In this document: positions 1-10,543 of the stretch, piece after piece | Layout of the letters: each line of letters opens with the position of its first letter | Position numbering within the stretch: the stretch's first letter is position 1 | Assembly: GCA_011947345.1 (NCBI GenBank) | Contig: JAAVTG010000711.1 | Location: forward strand, 310,001-374,000 | Direction of reading: 5' to 3' | Length of the DNA stretch: 64,000 bases | Source: Phytophthora quininea | Lineage: Eukaryota > Oomycota > Peronosporomycetes > Peronosporales > Peronosporaceae | Program-made: the position numbers and the translations under genes | The notes under the pieces: generated by a model | The model's input: only the letters and a program-made list of their open reading frames with translations | Database searches by the model: none | Told to the model about the DNA's origin: nothing

Positions 1-227
1 TGCGCCGCTGCATGCTTCCTGTCGTTCACGATGTTATACTCGGGATTTTCTTCGGAGGACTTACCATGGGATCGCGCCTTGCCTTTCTGGTAGAATTAAA
101 TCCGACCATCCAAAATTGTGTTCGGCCATCGTGCAATGCCATTGAAACGGCGGAACAGTGCTTCTATGCCTGTCGAGGCTTCGGAGCAACGTGGTAGTCC
201 TTATGGTCCCCTTGGCGTTAAGCATTT

Positions 228-653
228 GTGGAACTGCTAAGTTGGAAACTACTCTTATTTCCGGGATCAAACGATGTCATGAGATCATGGAGATTGCAAT
301 GGAAAATATTATTGCTGCTTTGGCAAGTCCACACAGCGATTGTATTCCATGCTATCTGGCGTCTCCGAAACGATGTTGTCCTCCGAGACATACAAGTGGA
401 CGCTCCAAATGTCGACGGAGTGAAGAACTCGTTCAAGACCCATTGCCAATTCATGTATGATTACTCAAAAGATATCCAGACACACATGTCGGAACTCGTT
501 CAAGCCTTACACAGGTTGGAATTTAACGAGCCTGTTGCAAGCCTGATGAACGATTATCGGAAAACAACCGCGTCTGGATTCCGCGTGAATGAGCCGCTGG
601 CCGACCTCGAAGTGATTCCTTATAGTTTAGCCACTTACGAGAAATCCACATAA
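228..653 (+). mobile_element. Degenerate LINE-type retrotransposon 3' fragment
   Basis: The reading frame contains a stretch around residues 38-50 reading AIWRLRNDVVLRD, which resembles the reverse-transcriptase zinc-binding (zf-RVT) tail of non-LTR retrotransposons, where a W-x-x-R-N signature is typical. Upstream coding character is spread over two frames (positions 12-270), and no reverse transcriptase core is present before the window edge. The C-terminal 80 residues are unremarkable. I read it as a truncated, decayed element rather than a host gene; an unrelated short hypothetical gene remains possible. Confidence 0.33.
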
Positions 654-972
654 CTAGGTAATCAACTTCTATTCTATCCATCTCTGTTATTGCTAACAAA
701 TAGACTCCTGATATCGCTAGAGGTTGTGCCATGTACGGTTTGGTATGTCTTATTGTTGTGTCTTGAGACCTTGAAACGTCCTTGCTCTGTGAGCGCTTGT
801 GGTGCTGTAACTTCATATACACATGAGAGGGCCAACAATTCTCCCATGCGGTGATGTTAGATACTTCATGTACCCGCGGAGGGTTCACAAGAACTCAATC
901 CCTCACTGCAGCATACACTCAATGGAACCGCGCTATCGATTCATGCACGACAAGAAGTATATTTCGCCCACG

Positions 973-1690
973 TTACTCCCAAATCGAGTGGGGCTCTGAG
1001 TGACGACGGCGTACGTAGCCGTAGTACGTCGATACACTCTTGAAGTTGTCTTCGAAGAAGGCGTCGACGAAAGGCATTTTGTTTTCGTTAAAGTCGTCGC
1101 TGAAATCCGCCGCCTTCAGTGCTTCTTGGGCCTCGTCCGTCATTTGTTCCCATTGGATCAAGTCTTGGAATACACCGCTCTCGGTGGTTGGCACAACCTG
1201 GTGATAGCCAAACTTGAGATTGTCTTCGATCATCATCGTCGGGGTGGTGCTGTCCAGGTGGGCCTCCTTCACGGGTTTCTCAATGACTGCTTGGGACGAG
1301 ATGGCGAGCACTGTCGGTTCCTCGAGGTCCACATCGTCCAATCAAACGACCATGAGCAGCCAGCGGTGGCGACTGCCAGACTTGAAGAGCGGTATGAAGA
1401 AGGGAATGGGGTCAACGATATCCCTCGGGAAGTACCAGGCGTACATGATAGCCTACTTGCCGCTATAAAGCATGGACCGACTGTACACTTGCGATCCGAG
1501 TGGCAGGTTTCCCTGTTCCATTCAGTCCGGCGTTAGTTCTCCAGCAGCGTTCACGGCAGGGTACGGCTGAACACCCTGACTTGATGACAAGCAAAGGTTG
1601 AACTTGATGGCAGCTTCGTCAGCGTCGATAGCTGGCTCGGGCTGCGCGAACGGCTCCACCGGGTCATGTTGAAGCCATGGGCTCAAGCGC
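973..1690 (-). pseudogene. NLP (NPP1-type) pseudogene
   Basis: Translated on the minus strand this segment follows an NLP protein from just after the signal peptide to near the C-terminus. A PFAQPE-like N-terminal block lies near 1650, an AAIKFN block near 1610, a YPAVNAAGE block near 1545, GSQVYSRS near 1490, IMYAWYFP near 1440, and FQDLIQWEQMTD near 1160. Frame-preserving stops lie near 1525, 1450 and 1345. The segment matching the family's central GHRHDWE heptapeptide is rewritten to SRHRWLL, followed two residues later by a stop where the intact copies have Trp. No signal peptide or ATG is recognisable. The family members are secreted membrane-active proteins acting on plant cells; this copy is clearly dead. 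Two intact relatives lie at 31525 and 53468. Confidence 0.85.
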
Positions 1691-2483
1691 TTCGGAGCTT
1701 CCTAAGTCGACCTGCCGAACTGTGAAATGACAATCTGTTCAGGGATGGCCCAACCGAAACGCCAAGCATTCCGGAATTGATGAGCTCCTTCAAAATACAC
1801 TGCCAATTCAACTACCAACAGAGAGCTGAACTCCATTACGATGAATCGGCAACACTGTTGATAATACGTCAATTGGGTTTCGAACTACCAAAAGACACGA
1901 ATGCAATTGCTCTAGAGCATCACACCATTTGGATTCCTCAACGATAGATCTGATGCTACGACATAAAGCAGCTTAGACGAGAAATCCGGTATAGTGGCAA
2001 TGGATGTCACTGCGTTTATGGACCTTTTCAAGGATTTTGCGACCCCCACCACCACAGATCGAGTCTGCAATTCAACCTTTCTGGTCCTGCAAGCTACCGT
2101 GGAGACGGTCGTTAGAGTCTCCGCCTTCATGGGGCCCCTGCAAAGGTGTCCGGACGACCCCTGGCAGTATTCAAATAAGTTCATGGAAATGTCAGGAAGA
2201 GATTGCTGCGATGTTGTTGGAATCGTGTGGTGGAATGGTCCACAAGAAGCTCAAGGAGTTCGGGGGGTCAAAACCTCAATGGACAGGAGGCGTGGATGGA
2301 TTTCTGTCGCCATTTGAGCAAAATGTTGTCCGCTACGGTGCCTGCAAGAACAAGCCGCGGGAAACTTGGCGAATCACACAGAGAACGCCCGCAAATTAGT
2401 GAGCTTAAAACAAACATCAAGTGGGTCGTGTCTGTCTTGGCATTATTCTTCACTGTCAACGCTGGCGTCGTCATGGCTGTGCT
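1691..2483. other. Interval with only broken coding fragments
   Basis: Coding-like pieces on the plus strand from about 1994 to 2541 change frame several times. One piece ends in a hydrophobic, membrane-segment-like run (VSVLALFFTVNAGVVMAVLV). I cannot assign a family. It abuts the outer end of the inverted repeat and is probably a gene remnant truncated by it. Confidence 0.3.
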
Positions 2484-4004
2484 TGTCAACACGTCTCAAC
2501 TATCACTCGAAAGCCTGGACTCAGTAAAGTGGTCTTCGTGACAGAGTTCGCTTTCTTAGATTGAAGTACGTTGTAGCTGGCAGTGACAAGTTTCCGGCGC
2601 GGCATGACGCTTGCGCACTAATGCAAAATGCGATGTGAATTTATTGAACCCCTCCGGTTGGCTAAGATTTTGAAGGCGACGCTGATGACGGGACGCTGAT
2701 TGTGTTAACGCGGTCCAAGAGATTCGGATTAGGAAAAATCGAGTATTGATGCAATATTATACTGCTATTATTATTAGTATACCACGATACCTTTGAAATT
2801 TTGAGAGCCTTGTAGTAGTAGTAGTACAAATTGTATTAATATATTAATGATACTTTGGGCAAACGAGCGGTGAAACGTCTGAAGAAGTTGTTTCGGAGAC
2901 GAGCATCAAGAACCTGTGGTTTTAGCAGTGAAGACTTGTCAGGTGCTTGTGACACAAGAATGTGTACAGGCGAGCTCGAACTGGCCATGGCTCGTATAAA
3001 AGTACTGGATGGATGGTGTGCAACATCTAATAAGTTACACTATAGCTAATCACCTCATACTCGCCCGTCCTCGAAGTGACTTCCGATTGCTTGGTTTGTT
3101 GCATAGGGCCGAGCAGGGAGGTGATCTTCGTGCCCAGGGCCTCGCGCTATACAAATGCCTATCAGTTGGGACCTTTAAAGGTGAATTAATAATGAAATGT
3201 GAATAGGCAACGAAAACTCGTCTCTTTTGGAGCCCCTAGAAGCTGAGTTGTGAAGTGCAAAATCTTAATCTGGAATCGGGGATTGGACTAACAAAGTATT
3301 ATCAAGAGTAGTAGATGTAATACAAAAACTGAATCGGTATTACTGATATTAATACAAATACTTTTGACAAATATGCTAGTATTAGTATTACTATTTCAAA
3401 GTATTGTATTTGCATTGTATTACTGATATACAATACTTTGGATAATCTGGAAGTGATCACCCTCCAACGAGGTTTCACCTGAAAGGTTTTAGCTTGCATA
3501 ACTGTAATACAAACACGTAGGAAGCACAATTAAGTCTAGTAAAGCTTCCCTCGTGTTCATGGTGTCCTGGGGCTCAGTCCTCAACGTGTTATGAGGTTCT
3601 AGTAGTGCAAGACCAACCTTCCCGTCTGGTAGTGTTTTTACTCAGGATCCGGATACGTCGAAGTAGATGTGCTGTACAGGAGCGACCCAACTTCCTCTGT
3701 TGTTTAGCTGATTACAGGCAAGCTTGGATATCTCTTAAACTCACGATGGCAACACAGCCAACGTTTGGCATGGGCTTCATCTCCAGATAGCGAAATTCCA
3801 GACGTAGAGCACCCTCAGGGACCCAAGGCAACCGCTTCGTGGACTACTGCATTGACAGAAACCCGTACACTTGATACCCCCTGTGCTTGGGATCGGCAAA
3901 CCATTTGCACGGGGGCAGATGGCAGGGACCTTGTCCATCGGACGTCCGTCCGTCTTGTGCCCATTTCAAAACGCTCTCTCCAGCGAGTACTCAAGCCCAG
4001 AAGA

Positions 4005-4568
4005 ATGCGCATCTTTCTCGTCCTTCTCGTGGCTACAGTAACCTTTCTAGCAAGTTCCAATGCCGTTCTTGCGAACTCCGAAGACAAGACGATCACCACT
4101 AACTCCCCAATCGAAGTCCATTCGGTTGGCCGACGCTTTCTGCGAGTTGACCACAACGAAGACGACCCTGCGGCTGATGAAGAACGAGTGGGAGGCGAAC
4201 TCAGCGCTCTGAAGACCATAACAACCAAGGTGAAAGCTGCGGCCGATGTAACAGTGAGGAAAGCCTGGAGGACAAGGTTCTTCGTCTGGAAGTACATCAT
4301 GAACGTAACGCCGTACGATGCCGACGTCAAACTGGGGATTGCAGGTAAGGGTCTCTCCGGACGCCAGATGGGGAGCACAAGAACTGGGAGCAGTCCAAGG
4401 CCTACGTATCCTATTACGGCAAGGGGCCTCTCAGGTATGAAACACTTCACAAGTACTAGTGTACTTAAGGACCCTGAAGAATATGATGGCGAGTTGAGTT
4501 TCAAGGAAGTCTCACCATTGTTTTTATTATTGTTATGGAATATTGAGTTACTTCCGATTACTCGGTGA
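4005..4568 (+). CDS. RxLR-dEER secreted effector, left-arm copy, probably frame-broken
   Basis: The product is a candidate host-translocated effector of the oomycete RxLR class. From the ATG at 4005 the frame encodes 187 residues. It has a hydrophobic signal peptide (about residues 1-24), an RFLR motif at about 44-47 and an ADEER (dEER) motif at about 57-61. This arrangement is diagnostic for the class, whose members are secreted and act inside plant cells. A longer upstream open frame from 3765 is not needed; starting at 4005 places the signal peptide at the N-terminus. After about residue 115 the sequence loses effector character, while the frame shifted by one base at the GGG run at 4349-4351 looks more like the class's C-terminal domain and ends near 4460. 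The gene is therefore either broken or mis-sequenced there. An identical copy lies in the other arm, pointing toward it. Confidence 0.8.
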   Translation: MRIFLVLLVATVTFLASSNAVLANSEDKTITTNSPIEVHSVGRRFLRVDHNEDDPAADEERVGGELSALKTITTKVKAAADVTVRKAWRTRFFVWKYIMNVTPYDADVKLGIAGKGLSGRQMGSTRTGSSPRPTYPITARGLSGMKHFTSTSVLKDPEEYDGELSFKEVSPLFLLLLWNIELLPITR

Positions 4569-4887
4569 ACACTAATATCCATTCCACGTAGATATTCCTA
4601 CTGTGGCCTTCTACCTTCGCGTCTAAAGAGGATAATCGCGACTAATGCTGTCCTCGTTACCTACCAACCGTGCTCTGGTCTCTCTATCCGATGTTATCTG
4701 TAGGTCTTGGCAACCCCTAAAAGTCCTCGAACCCCAACTGGAGGGATGAACTTCGTGAGCTGTACACACAACCCACTGGACCACCAGGAGGCCATGATTA
4801 ACATAACGCAGAGATTCACCTATGGTCTTTTGTCCCGTTAACTCGGATCGCGTGTCGATCACAATCATGCTACCATATCATGTAAAG

Positions 4888-5124
4888 TCAGAATAGGACT
4901 CCACTTTCCACCACGTAATTTACCGGAACCGACAGCATTCGCATTGATATTGAGGCATCATGAACACACTGTACTGCAGACTTTACACCGACACTGTAGG
5001 GTTCTGTCGATTGAGAGCTTGTCGATGCCGAGCTTCCGTTGAGTTTTGGTAACCGGAACGTACAGTTTACCGCTGAAGCGCACGAAGCGAGCAAGGCGAG
5101 CGCAGAAAGCTGATCAAGCCACAA
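4888..5124 (-). CDS. Small secreted-like hypothetical protein, left-arm copy
   Basis: The 78-residue frame begins with a plausible short signal peptide (MWLDQLSALALLASCASA) and is Ser/Thr-rich with few cysteines. It is followed on the same strand by an 81-codon frame (4623-4868) in another phase. The identical pair occurs in the right arm (6166-6402 and 6422-6667). No family is recognised. It may be the first exon or a broken remnant of a longer secreted protein, or no gene at all. Confidence 0.3.
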   Translation of the reverse strand: MWLDQLSALALLASCASAVNCTFRLPKLNGSSASTSSQSTEPYSVGVKSAVQCVHDASISMRMLSVPVNYVVESGVLF

Positions 5125-5420
5125 CGTCTACGGCTTCAATACCCGGCGTATTGCGAATTAATCCGTAAAAGATGCCACAGTGTAGCATCTCAGCATAATA
5201 TACGGGTATACATAGCATTCCTCTTCTCACCTCCTCCGTAAGTGAATGCAAAGTTGAGGGTGTCAAGTTCGAGTTTGTGTTAGTCAACCAGTGGGATTGT
5301 TGAAGCCCTGTGGCAATCTACAAGCTGATCAGAGATTGAGATTCCTATGTGGGTTCATTTCCCGCTGGTCAAACTAGCAATCTCAAGTTCTACTGTAAGT
5401 GCAACACGAATCCACAGGAA

Positions 5421-5869
5421 TGTGGAGGTAGAACTTATTGCCCTTCGCATCAATGTACACCTTGACCTTCAGTCTGGCAAGAATCTTCACTGAGCAATTG
5501 CACCCTATTCATCTCGACGCTTGCCGTGTCCATCGTTTATGCATACCTGCAGGTGTATGTAGGTATCTTTTACTCGTGAAGAGCAAAACCATACACTGTG
5601 TACTGGAAGTTCAGATTGTTCGGTTTTCATGAGATTCTCTATCGTTAGGCCCGACACCGCTTATGGCTGTGTCTGATGTCATGGTTATATGTTGCAACTT
5701 CTGTCTCGGTGGTTGCCTGTTGGACCGTTTCTTGTTGCAGTGAGTTGGAAATGCTTGTTTCTTCGTGCTGGAGCTCTCTACCTGCTCCGATACGGCTGAT
5801 TCGGTTTCCATTTCCTGAGCGGCATTCAGTCACTTTGAGCACAAAGAACTTTGTGGTGAAGATAGTAGT
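5421..5869. other. Unique spacer between the inverted repeat arms
   Basis: About 450 bp without a mirrored partner. On the minus strand a 98-codon frame (5645-5941) crosses from the right arm into the spacer and contains FPAGQTSNLKFYCKCNTN, which is also present at the end of the left arm before sequence similarity stops. This looks like a gene fragment whose 5' part was duplicated. No intact gene is supported. Confidence 0.4.
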
Positions 5870-6165
5870 TCCCTGTGGATTCGTGTTGCACTTACAGTAG
5901 AACTTGAGATTGCTAGTTTGACCAGCGGGAAATGAACCCACATAGGAATCTCAATCTCTGATCAGCTTGTAGATTGCCACAGGGCTTCAACAATCCCACT
6001 GGTTGACTAACACAAACTCGAACTTGACACCCTCAACTTTGCATTCACTTACGGAGGAGGTGAGAAGAGGAATGCTATGTATACCCGTATATTATGCTGA
6101 GATGCTACACTGTGGCATCTTTTACGGATTAATTCGCAATACGCCGGGTATTGAAGCCGTAGACG

Positions 6166-6402
6166 TTGTGGCTTGATCAGCTTTCTGCGCTCGCCTTGCT
6201 CGCTTCGTGCGCTTCAGCGGTAAACTGTACGTTCCGGTTACCAAAACTCAACGGAAGCTCGGCATCGACAAGCTCTCAATCGACAGAACCCTACAGTGTC
6301 GGTGTAAAGTCTGCAGTACAGTGTGTTCATGATGCCTCAATATCAATGCGAATGCTGTCGGTTCCGGTAAATTACGTGGTGGAAAGTGGAGTCCTATTCT
6401 GA
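6166..6402 (+). CDS. Small secreted-like hypothetical protein, right-arm copy
   Basis: This is the identical duplicate of the 78-codon frame in the other arm, with the same putative signal peptide. Its 81-codon companion follows at 6422-6667 on the same strand in a different phase. The identity shows recent duplication but does not establish that either is expressed. Confidence 0.3.
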   Translation: MWLDQLSALALLASCASAVNCTFRLPKLNGSSASTSSQSTEPYSVGVKSAVQCVHDASISMRMLSVPVNYVVESGVLF

Positions 6403-6721
6403 CTTTACATGATATGGTAGCATGATTGTGATCGACACGCGATCCGAGTTAACGGGACAAAAGACCATAGGTGAATCTCTGCGTTATGTTAATCATGGCC
6501 TCCTGGTGGTCCAGTGGGTTGTGTGTACAGCTCACGAAGTTCATCCCTCCAGTTGGGGTTCGAGGACTTTTAGGGGTTGCCAAGACCTACAGATAACATC
6601 GGATAGAGAGACCAGAGCACGGTTGGTAGGTAACGAGGACAGCATTAGTCGCGATTATCCTCTTTAGACGCGAAGGTAGAAGGCCACAGTAGGAATATCT
6701 ACGTGGAATGGATATTAGTGT

Positions 6722-7285
6722 TCACCGAGTAATCGGAAGTAACTCAATATTCCATAACAATAATAAAAACAATGGTGAGACTTCCTTGAAACTCAACTCG
6801 CCATCATATTCTTCAGGGTCCTTAAGTACACTAGTACTTGTGAAGTGTTTCATACCTGAGAGGCCCCTTGCCGTAATAGGATACGTAGGCCTTGGACTGC
6901 TCCCAGTTCTTGTGCTCCCCATCTGGCGTCCGGAGAGACCCTTACCTGCAATCCCCAGTTTGACGTCGGCATCGTACGGCGTTACGTTCATGATGTACTT
7001 CCAGACGAAGAACCTTGTCCTCCAGGCTTTCCTCACTGTTACATCGGCCGCAGCTTTCACCTTGGTTGTTATGGTCTTCAGAGCGCTGAGTTCGCCTCCC
7101 ACTCGTTCTTCATCAGCCGCAGGGTCGTCTTCGTTGTGGTCAACTCGCAGAAAGCGTCGGCCAACCGAATGGACTTCGATTGGGGAGTTAGTGGTGATCG
7201 TCTTGTCTTCGGAGTTCGCAAGAACGGCATTGGAACTTGCTAGAAAGGTTACTGTAGCCACGAGAAGGACGAGAAAGATGCGCAT
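6722..7285 (-). CDS. RxLR-dEER secreted effector, right-arm copy, probably frame-broken
   Basis: The 187-residue protein is the same as in the left arm, with signal peptide, RFLR and ADEER in the same places. It carries the same frame change at the mirrored run (6939-6941), so the break either preceded the duplication or is a repeated read error. The two effector genes are convergent, about 2.15 kb apart, across the repeat centre. Upstream, the CCCC at about 7376-7379 differs from the left arm by one base but lies outside the coding region. Confidence 0.8.
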   Translation of the reverse strand: MRIFLVLLVATVTFLASSNAVLANSEDKTITTNSPIEVHSVGRRFLRVDHNEDDPAADEERVGGELSALKTITTKVKAAADVTVRKAWRTRFFVWKYIMNVTPYDADVKLGIAGKGLSGRQMGSTRTGSSPRPTYPITARGLSGMKHFTSTSVLKDPEEYDGELSFKEVSPLFLLLLWNIELLPITR

Positions 7286-8802
7286 TCTTCTGGGCTTGAG
7301 TACTCGCTGGAGAGAGCGTTTTGAAATGGGCACAAGACGGACGGACGTCCGATGGACAAGGTCCCTGCCATCTGCCCCGTGCAAATGGTTTGCCGATCCC
7401 AAGCACAGGGGGTATCAAGTGTACGGGTTTCTGTCAATGCAGTAGTCCACGAAGCGGTTGCCTTGGGTCCCTGAGGGTGCTCTACGTCTGGAATTTCGCT
7501 ATCTGGAGATGAAGCCCATGCCAAACGTTGGCTGTGTTGCCATCGTGAGTTTAAGAGATATCCAAGCTTGCCTGTAATCAGCTAAACAACAGAGGAAGTT
7601 GGGTCGCTCCTGTACAGCACATCTACTTCGACGTATCCGGATCCTGAGTAAAAACACTACCAGACGGGAAGGTTGGTCTTGCACTACTAGAACCTCATAA
7701 CACGTTGAGGACTGAGCCCCAGGACACCATGAACACGAGGGAAGCTTTACTAGACTTAATTGTGCTTCCTACGTGTTTGTATTACAGTTATGCAAGCTAA
7801 AACCTTTCAGGTGAAACCTCGTTGGAGGGTGATCACTTCCAGATTATCCAAAGTATTGTATATCAGTAATACAATGCAAATACAATACTTTGAAATAGTA
7901 ATACTAATACTAGCATATTTGTCAAAAGTATTTGTATTAATATCAGTAATACCGATTCAGTTTTTGTATTACATCTACTACTCTGATAATACTTTGTTAG
8001 TCCAATCCCCGATTCCAGATTAAGATTTTGCACTTCACAACTCAGCTTCTAGGGGCTCCAAAGAGACGAGTTTTCGTTGCCTATTCACATTTCATTATTA
8101 ATTCACCTTTAAAGGTCCCAACTGATAGGCATTTGTATAGCGCGAGGCCCGCCACGAAGATCACCTCCCTGCTCGGCCCTGCAACAAACCAAGCAATCGG
8201 AAGTCACTTGAGGACGGGCGAGTATGAGGTGATTAGCTATAGTGTAACTTATTAGATGTTGCACACCATCCATCCAGTACTTTTATACGAGCCATGGCTT
8301 GTCGAGCTCGCCTGTACACGTTCTTGTGTCACAAACACCTGACAAGTCTTCACTGCTAAAACCACAGGTTCTTGATGCTCGTCTCCGAAACAACTTCTTC
8401 AGACGTTTCACCGCTCGTTTGCCCAAAGTATCATTAATATATTAATACAATTTGTACTACTACTACTAAAGGCTCTATCATTTCAAAGGTATCGTGGTAT
8501 ATGAATAATAGCAGTATAATATTGCATCAATACTACGATTTTTCCTAATCCGAATCTCTGCTCGTGGATCTTCGACGTTAACACAATCAGCGTCCCGTCA
8601 TCAGCGTCGCCTTCAAAATCTCAGCCAACCGGAGGGGTTCAATAAATTCACATCGCATTTTGCATTAGTGCGCAAGCGTCATACCGCGCCGGACACTTGT
8701 CACTGCCAGCTACAACGTACTTCAATCCAAGAGAGCGAACTCTGTCATGAAGACCACTTTACTGAGTCTAGGCTTTCGAGTGATGGTTGAGACGTGTTGA
8801 CA

Positions 8803-9183
8803 CGCATGGGGGCCATGGTCACCGACTGGCATATGCTTGCGGGCGAGACGAGAGTGTTCACTGTCACCCTTCTTGAGCTCCTTGATGGCCTTGCGCACCT
8901 CGGTCTCCTTGTAGGTGTCTTTAACTTTCTTCTGGACGTTTGGGTGCTTCACTTTGGCACTCGACTTGGCCGCTTGGAGCTTACCGATCAGGCCCTCCAA
9001 CATGCTGGGTAATATCGTTGTCGTTGTCAGCGACTCGAAGCGAACGTTGCTCGGGATTGTATGTAGTACAGTACTGTCAATGTTGACGCTTGCCCACTGA
9101 AGACGTTTAAAAATCTGCTGTCGATAAACATGAACGAAACCCCGTCGAAAGTCTCCGCATTCGCCACTGGCCCACAACCTCAC
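8803..9183 (-). other. Gene remnant truncated at the inverted repeat boundary
   Basis: A 153-codon minus-strand frame (8722-9183) contains a Lys/Glu-rich helical stretch (about residues 75-110, including EVRKAIKELKKGD). It then runs into repeat-arm sequence near 8802, where the protein loses character. No family is recognised. It is probably the surviving part of a gene disrupted by the duplication. The rest of the interval to 9655 shows no gene. Confidence 0.25.
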
Positions 9184-9655
9184 TCTTCAATTCTCCAGCA
9201 GGGTTGTGAGAAAAAAACAATTGCACTTTCAAATAAAACACACGAAATAATAGATTGAGCGAGGCCTCAATCACGTTCAAATAATCTTCCATTTCGGCGC
9301 GGCGCTCACCTCGCGATTCGCTCGCTCTCGCTAGACCAAGGCTTCCTGACGTACCGTTAATGTGCCAGCAGATACCTTCTTTCCCTCTGTCGACCTAACA
9401 GTTCGACGGGAACAGCCCTACGACTACATCAGGCGCTCTCTATTTTCTGTTCAAGCACGTGATTTTCGGACCGGGTTTCTATGAAGGGTATGCGGGCGCT
9501 GCCTTTCCTGGCATTTCCGACTGTGTGGCTTCAAGGACAACTCGACCACAATCCAAACTCATGTGGACGAAGTGACGCGAATTGTCAATAATGCTGCTGC
9601 GTTCCTGCACGAAATATAAAGACTTGATTCGTTATCAATGCATGGCGTTCGTCCT

Positions 9656-10543
9656 TCAGCTCTCGTACATGGGTTTGAACGGCACGTTCCCTGTCGTCTG
9701 CAGCCAGTTGTCAGCCGGGTAGGCCACGTTGTGGCTCTCCACTACGTGGATCGAGTACGCGTGGCGCGAGTTGGGCGAGTGGTTGGCCTCGCTGTAGTGC
9801 ACGAAGGAGCTGTGCAGCAGCACCAAGTCCCCCTTGTTTGTGAGCAGCGGCTGGCTCTTGGTCACGTCGAACGGCTCGACTGTCTCGGGCACATTCTCCA
9901 GCAGCAGCCCTCCATTCTGTTGCTGCTGCGCTTTGGTTGTTCGACGCAAACGCTGGCGAACTGGCACAGTCAAGTGCGAGCCCGCAACTCCGTGCAGACA
10001 GCCGTTCTCAAGCGTGCAGTCCTCGAGAGCCCACCAGAACCCAATGACGGACTGCGGCTCCGTGTAGAGGTAGCTGCCGTCCTGGTGCGGCTTGACTTCT
10101 CCGCCAATACTCGGCTGTTTAAAGATATACATGGATTGCACTGCCATCGGCCGCACGTACTGCAGACTCTTGAGGATGGCTTGAACGTCCGGCGCATAGC
10201 TGACCTTCTCGAACACCGGGTCCAGGTTGTGCAGGTTGTGGCCGATCTTGTTAACCGCCACGTCCAACGGCACCGCCAACGTCTTGCCATCTTGTTTGAA
10301 CGCGTGTTCCTCAAAGAAGTAGCGGATTTTATCTCCGGACTCGAGGAAGTACTCGTCGTTCATACGTCGCGTCTGCTCATTGGTGGTGAAGATGGAGCGG
10401 TGCTTGGTGACGTCGCACTGGGCCACGTACTCGCCGGCCTTGGCACGCAGCTCGTCGCATGTGGAGTGCGAGAGAGCGCCAGGGATGACCAGGAACCCGT
10501 CGCGGTGGAACGCAGCGACTTGGTCAGCAGAGAGCCCAGTCAT
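9656..10543 (-). CDS. Phytanoyl-CoA dioxygenase family protein (PHYHD1-like)
   Basis: This is a single-exon, 295-residue protein of the PhyH group of Fe(II)/2-oxoglutarate dioxygenases, which hydroxylate acyl-CoAs or related small molecules. The double-stranded beta-helix signatures are visible. KPHQDGSYL near residue 170 supplies the HxD iron ligands, and HSSFVHYSEANHSPNSRHAYS near 245-265 supplies the distal His and the Arg that binds 2-oxoglutarate. The frame opens 22 codons earlier (10609), but the Met at 10543 gives the usual start (MTGLSADQVAAFHRDGFLV) and a family-typical length near 290 residues. There is no peroxisomal PTS1, since the protein ends MYES, so a cytosolic PHYHD1-like role is more likely than peroxisomal phytanate oxidation. 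The substrate is unknown. Confidence 0.9.
   Translation of the reverse strand: MTGLSADQVAAFHRDGFLVIPGALSHSTCDELRAKAGEYVAQCDVTKHRSIFTTNEQTRRMNDEYFLESGDKIRYFFEEHAFKQDGKTLAVPLDVAVNKIGHNLHNLDPVFEKVSYAPDVQAILKSLQYVRPMAVQSMYIFKQPSIGGEVKPHQDGSYLYTEPQSVIGFWWALEDCTLENGCLHGVAGSHLTVPVRQRLRRTTKAQQQQNGGLLLENVPETVEPFDVTKSQPLLTNKGDLVLLHSSFVHYSEANHSPNSRHAYSIHVVESHNVAYPADNWLQTTGNVPFKPMYES

Larger units (their letters stand above)
2484..5420 (+). repeat. Left arm of a 2.9-kb inverted duplication
   Basis: The reverse complement of this stretch recurs at about 5870-8802 with near identity. Matching landmarks include the 564-bp effector frame (4005-4568 and 6722-7285), two small frames of 78 and 81 codons identical in both arms, and an AT-rich block of TATTACTGATA-like motifs (about 3290-3530 and 7770-8000). 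Arm-to-arm differences cluster in the outermost 1.5 kb as scattered substitutions and small indels. Inner arm ends abut a unique 450-bp spacer. I saw no terminal transposon signature or flanking target duplication. Confidence 0.93.
5870..8802 (-). repeat. Right arm of the 2.9-kb inverted duplication
   Basis: This is the mirror of the left arm. Coordinates sum to about 11290 in the inner two thirds and drift by a few bases outside position 7379, where this arm has CCCC against GGGGG in the left arm. The outer edge falls near 8802, beyond which the match to 2483 and lower coordinates stops abruptly. Confidence 0.93.

Noticed and set aside
2484..8802. The inverted repeat as a DNA transposon or foldback element
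   Set aside because: No transposase, no short terminal signature and no target duplication were visible at either edge; segmental inverted duplication fits better.
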